Assembly (NCBI RefSeq): GCF_036370855.1
Contig: NC_088099.1
Location: 146,585,017-146,649,016, forward strand
Direction: 5' to 3'
DNA length: 64,000 nucleotides
Origin: Dromaius novaehollandiae
Taxonomy: Eukaryota > Chordata > Aves > Casuariiformes > Dromaiidae
Shown here in pieces: positions 24,444 through 62,500 of the stretch (the first letter of the stretch is position 1; every line of letters starts with the position of its first letter). The notes beneath the pieces are model-generated. The model was given only the letters and a program-made list of their open reading frames with translations, was not told where the DNA came from and ran no database searches. The position numbers and the translations under genes were made by a program.

Positions 24444-25839
24444 CAACATTACACAACCCCTTAGTTTAAGGTGAAGTTTTACCCTCAATTTCCAATAGCA
24501 AATGGCAATAGCATTACCATCCCTCACAGCTGCTTGCCCTCTGTCTTCCCATCTCTGCTGGCACAGGTATGCAGTAAACTGGACTGGGTACAAACTCCCT
24601 AGGAGATAAGCCCTCTTCTGCATGTTGGTTATTCTTCCAGTTGGATCAGCATCCCTGACCAAGTCACTGCATAGCAGCATTCATGCTGGCACAGTGCAGC
24701 AAGGGGAGATGGGAGATGACCCAAGCCAGTTTAAGCTAAGATGCTCCCAGACATCTAGTTACAGCCACAGACTATTGCATGGATGGGGGCTTTATCAACC
24801 CAGCTAAAAAACAGCTTGTTGTCTGACTAGCTGAGATACTTTAAGGGGCCTGCAGAGTGAAGTGCAGCATATGTAAGAATAGAAGTGACACACATGCTAG
24901 ACTAGAGCTGCAGGTGAAGATTTTGCCCAGAAATGGATTACACCCTGGACTAAGTTGCCTTTATTTCATAGAAAAGGAATAACAAAAAGTTGCTCTCTTT
25001 TTTTATTCATGTGCAAAGGGAAGGTGAGGAAGAGTAGAAAAGAGGAAAGGGCAAAGAAATCTCACTGCTTCTCTTTTGACTATGTATTTTTAAAAGACTT
25101 GAGACTACAGAAGCATTTCTGTAAATATACTTCCAAATCCTGCTCTGGAACTACTGCACATGATAAAACACACAGTGCAGCTGTCAATACACTGCTCTTT
25201 AGTTCAACTTGCATTTTTCTACACAAATGCTTTCTGGGTGACTTCACCCTTTGACTGTTCCTATACAGAGGATCAAGTAAACCAACCTTGAAAGGCTAAA
25301 TTGGTCTGATCAGGAAGCTCACAAAAGCAAGAAAGTAGCTGCCAGTTATACAAACCCAGTCTTTGTTGCTAGAATTTTATGTCGGCACAAGGTTTAGAGA
25401 ATAGATTCTGTTGTTAGCTAAAAGAGTAGGTCATTTTGCCTAATCAACATTTAATCCTGCTTCTAAGAGCTGCACTGCATTGCTAGCAGAGTAATGTCAT
25501 CTCCACACACGGCTTCTCACAGAGAAGTCTCTGAAGAGTTTTCTGGAAAAATCTCATTCTCAAGATTAAAGCTTGAGGTAGCATGCATTTGGAGCCCTGG
25601 GAAGTACAGAAAGCAGCAACCCATGACAAGATTAAAGTAGTCAAATCCTTTAAATGAAGGACTTGTGATGTGACATTCTGTGCACTATGGTAGAGAGCAG
25701 CCATGTTCCCAGGGTAGCAAATGAAAAATTGATGTTGAGTAAAGTGTTTATCTGAAGCAAACACTTATGATACACACAAGCCCACTTCCTGGGGTTCATC
25801 CTCCTTACCTTCTCTAGGCAAGTCTAACTGCTGGGACCT
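24438..25839 (-). other. ESRP1: ESRP1 3' untranslated region (predicted)
   Basis: About 1.4 kb between the stop codon and the distal AATAAA, with no ORF of note. A proximal AATAAA (24960-24965) would give a shorter 3'UTR. The extent is inferred from the poly(A) signals only. Confidence 0.5.
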
Positions 25840-54333
<28,494 letters not shown>

Positions 54334-54649
54334 GGTGCCACCAGGCCGGTGGGAGCAGAGAGGGGGAGGAGAGAGAAAGAGGGACGGGGCAGGAAAGAAA
54401 GAAGCCAGAAACTTTCCCTGCCCGAGGCGCTCCCGGGGAGACCCGGGCGACGGAGCCCCACCTGCAGCCGGCTGCCTGCGGAGCTGGCGAGGAAGGCGCA
54501 GGCAGCCCCTCGCTCCCCTCCGGGGCGGGCAGCGGCCGCTCCCACGCCGGCTGCACCCGGGCAGGCGCGCAATGGCCGCGGGCTTTTCTGTTCGGGGCCC
54601 GGCGCTGCCCGCCCTGCCCTCCCCGCCCCCGCCCCCGCCCCACGTGGTG

Positions 54650-54666
54650 CAGGTAGCGCGCACCTG
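54650..54666. promoter_or_regulatory. ESRP1: Paired ZEB/SNAIL-type E-boxes in the ESRP1 promoter
   Basis: CAGGTA (54650-54655) and CACCTG (54661-54666) are inverted and five bases apart, about 320 bp upstream of the ESRP1 start codon. ZEB factors bind paired CACCT motifs, and ZEB/SNAIL repression of ESRP genes in EMT is established. The sites are seen; binding is inferred. Confidence 0.5.
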
Positions 54667-54729
54667 GCGCCGCCGCCCATTGGCCTCGCCGCGCCGGGAC
54701 GTGGCAGCCGCGGCGGGGGGGGGGGGGTG

Positions 54730-54791
54730 CCGAGTGCGGCGCCGAGGTTGCGGGCGGGCGCCGAGTGCGGGGCCGAGATTGCGGGCGCGGC
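54730..54791. repeat. 31-bp imperfect tandem repeat in the ESRP1 upstream CpG island
   Basis: CCGAGTGCGG begins at 54730 and again at 54761. Both copies continue with GCCGAG, then TTGCGGGCG or a close variant. A G-run (54715-54727) precedes them. Confidence 0.8.
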
Positions 54792-55419
54792 GGCCGCGGG
54801 GGGCGGCGGGGGTAGCCGTGCGCGGCTGCGGCGGCGGGCGCTGTCTGAAGCCGCCTGGGGTCTCCGAGGGGTGCCCGGTGCACCCCTGCGGCACCCACGG
54901 GCCCCGGCCCTGCCGGGCGGCACCTCCGGCCGTCAGGGCGCGCCGCCCGGCGGGGTGCGGGCTGCGAGGGGCCGGGCCGCGGCCGTCCGCTCCTGCCGGG
55001 ACACGTTGCAGGAGAGCCCTGCGTCCGTGGGGGCGCGGAGCGGCCTGCCGGCACCGTCTCCGCCCGCTCCGCCTCGACGGCAGCGGAGGTGAGGCGGCCG
55101 CACGGCCCGCGGCCGCCCCGGCGGCTCTCCGCCCTCGGGGCGGGCAGAGCGCGGCCCAGCCGCGGCCGCGGGGGCCGGGCCGGGCCCGGGGCGCACCGGC
55201 GGGGAGTGCGGGCCCGCCGCCTCCGGCAGCAGCGGCTCTGCAGGGACGTGAGCGATGTTAGCCTTTCCGCTGTCCTGCCTGCGGCTGAGGCATCTCGGCT
55301 TCTGTGCCGCCCGGGCGCGGCGGCTCTAGTCTCTGTGTTTTAGGAGGTGGCTGGTTCGGCTATCGCAGCCTTCCCTCGAGGGTAAGGCAACCGCCGTGAT
55401 TTTGTTTTGTTCTTCGTGA

Positions 55420-58400
55420 CAACATCCTCTTTTCTGGTGATTTTCTTTTCTCTTCACTGTGCAACTTATGTTTTAAATATGTATTGCTCAAAAGATGATT
55501 TTTTTAATTACAAATAAGTAACTGAAAAGGTTACTGAATATAGGGTAAACCAGTAACACTAATTTTCCCTAGTGAAATCCTGTACTATATCTAGTTCTTT
55601 AAGAACCTCATTGTGTATTTCCAACATCATGATGCCTCTTCTCTAAATTTCTACTGAGATGGTTGTGCATGTCCTCCTTTTCTTCACCACTGTTCCTTGT
55701 GTTGGAACAGGTTCGCAGCGTGCACCGTGCTTTATTAATGCATGCACAGTTGTGAGTTTGGCAGGAAGGAACAGGACACGTTTCATAAGCGTTGGGGCTG
55801 GGGATCCAACCACCACTGAATATTCCAAGTACTCGCTGGCATCCTCATCCTGCCCCAGTTTGCTGGGCCTGGTGCAGTGTGTTCTCCTTGCATGGACTGC
55901 TGCCAAATTCCTGCTTGATAGTCTACGTGCTTCAGTAGCCAAACTATGGAGGTTGTCTTTCACCCTTTTTGGCACAGGATACTAATAATGGCATTCACTG
56001 ATAGCAGTTAATGTAATTTTAGGGGTACAGCTGGCACATGAGATTCCGCACTTTTTAAAAGAGACGGTTGAAATCTGCCATATTAATCTGATGTCAAAAA
56101 ACATCTGAGATAATTCTGCCCTTTTTGTAGAATGGTTAGAGACCCTAGTTTTCCTGCTGGATTTGTTTTCCAACTTTTTGCTGCACTGAGCAAAACACAC
56201 CCCAATGATCTGCTCCATGTATGTGTCTTCGACAGTGATTAACAGATCTGTAGACAGCATCTGAGAAGTGGGGTACATGATGTCTTTGGTCCTCACACAG
56301 AGTGTTTGCTTAGTGGTCTTTGTTTAGCCCAAGCAGAAGGATTCAATGGAATAGAGAGAGTTTCCCTCTCAGGTCTTAGTTTCTTGCAAGTTCTTTCTTT
56401 TTAATTATATTTTATGCCTGAAATAGTAAAAAAGTCTAGAAGTATGTTTCTGAAATGAATTCACACTGGAGCATGCCACACAATACTTGCTTGTTCAGTT
56501 GGTCTTCTTTCAGGAGAAGTGTAACTTTGTCATTTATTCTAGATGGTTTCCTTCCCAACACCTGCTTATTTTTCTGGATGCAGCCCTTCTTATCTTTTGT
56601 CTGAGAACAGTTTCTGGATGGATAACTGTTCCTTTACTTGAGATTGTATTTTATTTGTGTTCTGGTTTATGCATTTCTTTTTTCCTCCTCCTTATCCCTT
56701 CTTGTCTTTTTCTGTTGAGGGACATCAGATTCCCCGGCTTATTGCTACTGCAGGCTATCATTGCATATAGTAAACCCTTTCATAAATTAAACTGTACCCT
56801 AAAAGTGTTTTTAATTCCCATTATGCTTCTTGGGTTCCTGATTAAGCAGTGTTTTATTTATTTATTTTTGAAGCCACTCACCTCTAGTTGCTACTGCAGT
56901 GCCATTACCTTTTATTTTTCTTTCTTGAGTAACACTTTCCCTAAAATGCCTGTTTTCCAATCACAGTTCCTGTTCCACCCTGTTTCTTTTATCCCTTCAG
57001 TATCTGGTCTGACAACATGCATCAGTTGTTCAGGTTCCTGTGTTTTGCTGCCCAGGCTCCTGGCATTTGTGTACTGCCATTCCAGATGCTTCTTACTGCC
57101 TGTACATTATCCCCAGGCCTGACTAAACACAGTCTTTGTATGAAGTGTCATCTTCCAGATGACATCAGTGTTATTCCTGACAGGAACGCACTAGTACGCT
57201 TTGAGGCAAGGGGACCTCTCAAACTTCCTCCCAGCACCACATGCCTGTATGTCTCTCACCAGATATTCTTCTGTTTCCCCCTCTTCCATCTGTCTTTCTC
57301 ATTTTCAGCCTCTTTGCTAATCTCAGTGTAGCTTTTTCTTGCAATCCTTTTTATACCTGCTCTGCTTCCCCACCACACCTCCTTCTGTGACACTTTGTGG
57401 AATTTCTGGAACTATTCATGTCTTGTCTCATGCCAAGGAGTTGGTCTTAACACCACCTCCCCCACCGCAGCAAGACATCTGTGTGCCCTCTTACTTATTT
57501 TTTCCACCTGTTCCTGAGGCTTCCTCCCTCTTCAACACCTCACCGCATGGTTTCTTTGGTACAAACCCATGGCTCTGCATATCTCATCTTCTCCAGGTTT
57601 TCCCACAACCCTGAGTTTTGCATCTCCCAACCTGCTTTATTACTCTGTCTGAGTCTTCTATTTATCCCAATGCCCCAGAGCCTGTGACTCTCCCTTATCC
57701 TTCCCTGTGCGGACCTTTGCTCCATGCCAGATCTCCCACCATGGCTTCCTGTATCACTCTTCCCCATCGGCACTTAATGTTTACTTTCACAATATCAACA
57801 TTTTAAAACTGTAATGGGAGAATCAGCAGAGCTGTATCATTTTGTTGGAACGTGTTAATGGTTACCACTAACTGCTTTTTTCATCTAAGATAATTACTGC
57901 TGCTAACCAGCTTGTTTTCTCTATTTTCATCAGTCAATAAATATCTATTGATATCTAAATCATTCCCTGAAATCATGCAACTGCATGTGATGTAGAAACA
58001 CTGCTGCTTTACCCTGAAGCACAGAAATGGCACTGACTTGTAAGCTCAGCCAAATACTGAAGTCAATGACATTACATTCATAGCTGTTTGCATTTAATAC
58101 TGCAAATCTGATTCTTCTCACATCCAGAGCTGTAGCTCTTACTGACAGTGAGGGGAATCAGTGTAGACGAGAACGCAGGGCTGGAATTCCCCTGCCCATT
58201 ACTGAAAATACTAGTGTTAGCGGACCTGGTTATGGTATTGTCCCAGACTGTCCCAAGAGAAAAGCCATCTGACTGGGACTGTGCTCCTTCAGCGCAGTGG
58301 TACGGACTACAGTGCCCATGTTTGGAGAAGATCTACAAAACCTATTCTTGCATAAAAGTCCACAAAGAGCGCTATAAGCATAACTAAAATAAGTCATGGC

Positions 58401-58650
58401 AAGCATAAGTAGCATCTGTAAGGTGATGAGCTAGTTTAGCAAAATATATATAAATTCAAGATTTTGTTTTTCTATGTAGAAATTGAATCTCCCGAGTGCT
58501 GGGAAAGAAGCAAGTTCAGCTACTGAAACCAAAAAGGGGCTTATCATTTCCTGAGGCACACACAAAACAGCTTACTTCTTTGAGAAGCTATTCCAAAACA
58601 CGACATGGATAACAAAGTCTAATGGTCACTGTTAACGTTAAGGAAAGGGC
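55420..58650. other. Intergenic region between ESRP1 and VIRMA
   Basis: No gene is recognised. From about 56.4 to 57.8 kb the + strand is markedly pyrimidine rich, with many CTT, TTTC and CCT strings. This gives long, very hydrophobic ORFs such as 56487-57122 that look like by-products of the skew. The region separates two CpG islands and might carry divergent promoter transcripts. Confidence 0.5.
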
Positions 58651-59239
58651 AGAGATGTGGCTGGTGCAAATGAAGATGTGTTTTGCATCCCTCCCTGGAC
58701 CGCCTCGCAAGGACACGCGGAGCGGCGCTCGGTCACTGCACACCTAGACGTGGTGCACAAAACTTGCACAGCCGCACGGGGTTTGCGTGAGATCGGGTCC
58801 GCCGCGATCTCTGGGGCGCGGGCTGGCTTTGGCTCCCCAAACAGGCAGCAGGCACAAAAACAGAGTGCAAAGCGCCGTGAGAAGGCTGTCCGGGATCGTC
58901 CCACACGCGTCGGAGAGGAGTGCCAATTTCTTATGCCGAAGGGGGTTAAAGACAGGCTGGAAAATAAATTTCCGAAGCTGGACTGCATTCCCGCGTTCAC
59001 TCGGCAGTTAATGCTGAGCGGGAGCTAAAACTGGCGGAGCCAACTGCGAGCAAGCCCTGGAGCGGGCAGGAAGCCCCGCGGATGCCCCTCGCTCCCCCTC
59101 CGCTGCTTTGTTCTCGTTCAGGCCACCGCAGCGCCGCCGGGGGCCCCGACGGCTCCCGGGCCCCGAGCAGCGCGGAGAGCTGTGACCTCGCCCCGGGGCC
59201 CGGAGGGCGGCGGCGGGAGGGGCGTAACGGTCAACGCCG

Positions 59240-59391
59240 CGCTCCGCCTCGCGCCCCGCCCCGCCCCGCCTCGCGCCCCGCCTCGCGCCCCGCCCCGACA
59301 CCTCGCGCCCGGCCCCTCCCCGCCTCGCGCCCCGCCCCCCCCGCCTCGCGCCTCGCCGGCGCTGCCGCTGCCGCTGCCGCTGCCGCTGCCG
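59240..59391. repeat. GC-box ladder and GCTGCC hexamer repeat
   Basis: About six near-copies of CCTCGCGCCCCGCC are joined to CCCCGCC units (Sp1-type), followed by about five GCTGCC units. On the - strand the G-runs could form quadruplexes. Copy number is likely to vary and to be hard to assemble. Confidence 0.8.
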
Positions 59392-59485
59392 CCGGCGCCC
59401 CTCCCCTCCCCGGGCCCCGCCAGCGGTGCTGCCGGTCCCGGAAGCGCTCGCGCGGGCGTCCGGAAGACCTTCCCCCTCGGCCGCG

Positions 59486-59498
59486 CCAAGATGGCGGT
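59486..59498 (+). promoter_or_regulatory. VIRMA: YY1-type element over the VIRMA start codon
   Basis: GCCAAGATGGCGG matches the YY1 consensus AAnATGGCGG and contains the ATG itself. YY1 elements at this position are typical of TATA-less housekeeping promoters, where they help set the start of transcription. The 5' leader may therefore be very short. Confidence 0.6.
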
Positions 59499-59553
59499 GG
59501 ACACCGCAACGGAGCTGCTGTTTTTGGACACGTTCAAGCACCAGAGCGCGGAG
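59491..59553 (+). CDS. VIRMA: VIRMA exon 1
   Basis: Encodes 21 residues, MAVDTATELLFLDTFKHQSAE in two parts: the start MAVDTATELL and the rest FLDTFKHQSAE. It ends GAG/GTAACG in phase 0. Human has SAM for TAT and P for Q. Confidence 0.95.
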
Positions 59554-62500
59554 GTAACGCGGCGGGGTGCTCTCCCTCCCCCCTCCCTCCTTCCTCCTCC
59601 CCCGCCTCGGCCGCCGCCGGCGCCCTGCCGCCCGCTCCCCGAGCACGGCCGCGGGCCGCAGAGCGCGGCGGGGCCGAGCGGCGCGGGGGCTGGTGTAGGC
59701 CCGGCGCGGCCCTCGCCTCAGCGGGCGGCCGGGCCCGGGCTCATCCCCGGCCGGGTGCCTGCCGGGGTGCGCCTCCGCCGCGCGGCCCGCCTCGCCCTCC
59801 AGAGCCTCGCCGCGGCCCCACGGGGGGCCCTGCCCTGAATGTCCCGGCAGCCCGGGGCGCCGCTGGCGGGGGGCTGAAGCAGAGGACGTCCCCGGGGAGG
59901 GAGCGAAGGTTCGGGCTTTGGGAGCTTAGCGCCCTTCACTCGCCCCTTGCTTAGGGAAAAACAAAGAGGAGAGGCTAGCCGGCATAAAGGGGATCCACTG
60001 ATCCGCAGTGTCTGCAGGGGAAGATGTCAGAGGGACGGCTGAATCCTGGGAACTGGCGAGATACATCTGCCCCTCTGCCGTTAGTGAGGATGTGTGTACG
60101 TGAGGCGTGCCTTTAGGTTTGTGCAGCCTACGTGTATTCTCGTGCAGCGGGAGCAAAAAGAGTATTTTAAGCTTGCTTTGACAGTGAGAGGTCTTCGTGT
60201 TTTCCACTTGCGGGCTGTAGGGATCCTGAGTCTCCTTGAAGCTGCTTGCATTGGAGCAGATTTGCCAAGGATTCTGCCTATTGTGCTGCTCAGGATGGGA
60301 CAAGGGTAGTGTGTATGACCAAGATGAGGAAAATATGAAGTGCACTTCAACCTGAGAGAGATGTTTTGTGTGTGGGCAGGTGTTAGGGAAAGAAAATGAA
60401 GTGTTTTGAGCTAATGCTGCCATAAAAACACACCAGGAGTTATTTTGGAGTCCCTTTTAGCTACCAGGGTCAGGGAAACCCAAATGTATTTTTAAATCTA
60501 CAATTTAAAATAGCAGTGAGTAGGAGACCCCAGCTACTTCTGTTCCCTTTTGGGGCAGCACATTGTCTTATTGAACTTTTTAAATTGCTTATAACTTTCT
60601 GGCACTTTCATCTTTGTCAATGACATCTTCTAAACCTGAACTATGCTGAACTTTTACTAAAGAAAAAATGTATTTTATATTTTGCAGAAAAGCTGCCTTG
60701 TGCATTATTAATAGTTCTCCAGCTAAATGGGTTGTGAAACTTGCCTTAGAACTGGCACTTGCTGAAAAGTGCTGCTTAGTTTCTTAATCAAATTATTTAT
60801 TTGGTTTAGTTGCACATTTTAATGTGCATTTTACAGTCCCCATGTAATTATTTTTTAAAATATTTTGGAGGAAATGTGAATAAGACTCAGTTGTGTTCTT
60901 GATAAGGTCACTGATAGCAGTCTTGGTATGGTCCCAGGAATGCATCTCTTTTTGGCAGTGCTGCTGGGGGTACAGTCTTCTTAGCAGTATGTCTTCCCCC
61001 AGAAACGTGTGTCTCGTACTTGATATATGTACCTTTTTAAAGGCAAAGCAAACAGTTCCCACACTTTCTGTCGTTGTTGATTACAGCCACCCCGTTCCAT
61101 GGAATAATGTGCATCCTGTCATAGCATGTTGTGCTTTTGTTCTACCATCCTGATCATAATATGTCAGCCCCCAGGGCAAGATACTGTATTTGCATACTAA
61201 AAGATGTATGCATAGAATTCTTCATAAAAGAATTCTGTAATATAAATGTAATGTAAATTCCTGTAATTTTTTGTTTTTTGCTTTCCAAGATGTTTTTCTA
61301 TGAAAGATGTTTTTCCGTGAAAGATATATAATTTTTGATCGCAGATCTTTTTTTTTTTTATTTATTTCAATTTTTTACTTATGTTGATAGGCACTTATAT
61401 TGGTTGAGATTTTTTTTGCTAGTGCATTCTTTGCTAATACAACATTGGAACCATTCTATGAGAAATGTGCTTTTGACCTTCTGTTTAAGAAATTTATATG
61501 CTTAAGGTTGGACATATTTAATATTTTTTCCTATTTTACGAATTTATAGATACAGATGATCTAAATATAGCAATATCTAATATAATGAGTTTACTGAGAG
61601 GAGACTTTCAGCAAGAACTGCTTGGTGGCTACTACACGGGAAGTCAATGTAACTTTCTGATTACTTCCTAGTTTGCTCAAACATAACTTTTAGGAGTGCC
61701 AAAATATAAGTTGTATTTATATTTGCTATTTCTGTGTTGGAAATGGAAATGTTATTTCCAAAAGGTGTTAAAGTGTTGTTGCAAAATCAGAGAAATAAAC
61801 ATTGTACATAATTCTGTATGTCTAACAAAACAGTACTTACAATATCATTAATGTTTCTAACATAATGTTTGTAATATAACATTCTCTTATCTTTAAAATT
61901 AGAACACACATACACTTTTTCTTTTTTCTTGGGTTATAAATTTGATGTGGTTTGTTAAAAGGGAAACATATGCTCAAAATCCTTTTTCTAATAATTTATG
62001 TTCCAGTTTTTATCTTTACCAACATATCTTTCTACTAAAAAAAAAAATCTTTTACTGTTTAAAAGATTCTTGCAAGTAAAGGGAACCGATCATGTAAATG
62101 AAGCAATAACACTTTCTGTGAAAATGATATTAAATATATAAAAAGTGCCATAAATTTATTTAAAAAAATCTTTCCTGTTTAACGGTCAAAGAAATTATAC
62201 TCTTTACAGAAATGAATTTTATAATTATTAGCATTCCACTTTAATTTGGTTATTTTTTTAACAAAGAATATGAGAGTACGTTATTGTGTTTCCATTTTAT
62301 ATTTCTTAAGCTTTCTTTGTTCTTTGTTTTGTAGCAAAGTACCAATATAGATGTAGTTCGTTTTCCGTGTGTCGTTTATATAAATGAAGTACGTGTCATT
62401 CCTCCGGGAGTAAGAGCTCACACCAGTTTGCCTGACAATAGAGCTTATGGGTAAGTGAAAGATAAGAGGTGTCTGACTCAGGTACACCTTCCTATTATTT

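Larger units (their letters stand above)
58660..59900. promoter_or_regulatory. VIRMA: VIRMA CpG-island promoter
   Basis: The VIRMA start codon is inside a dense CpG island. Upstream, at about 59240-59360, lies a ladder of GC boxes built from repeats of CCTCGCGCCCCGCC and CCCCGCC, then a GCTGCC hexamer repeat (59359-59388). No TATA box is seen. Homopolymeric G/C blocks continue into intron 1. Confidence 0.75.

Noticed and set aside
56487-57122. 211-codon hydrophobic ORF resembling a membrane protein
   Set aside because: The hydrophobicity follows from the pyrimidine-rich + strand (Phe, Leu, Ser, Pro codons). No family similarity or gene signals seen.
59082-59954. 290-codon + strand ORF across the VIRMA promoter
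   Set aside because: Different frame from VIRMA exon 1, Pro/Arg/Ala-rich, and runs through the GC-box repeats and intron 1.
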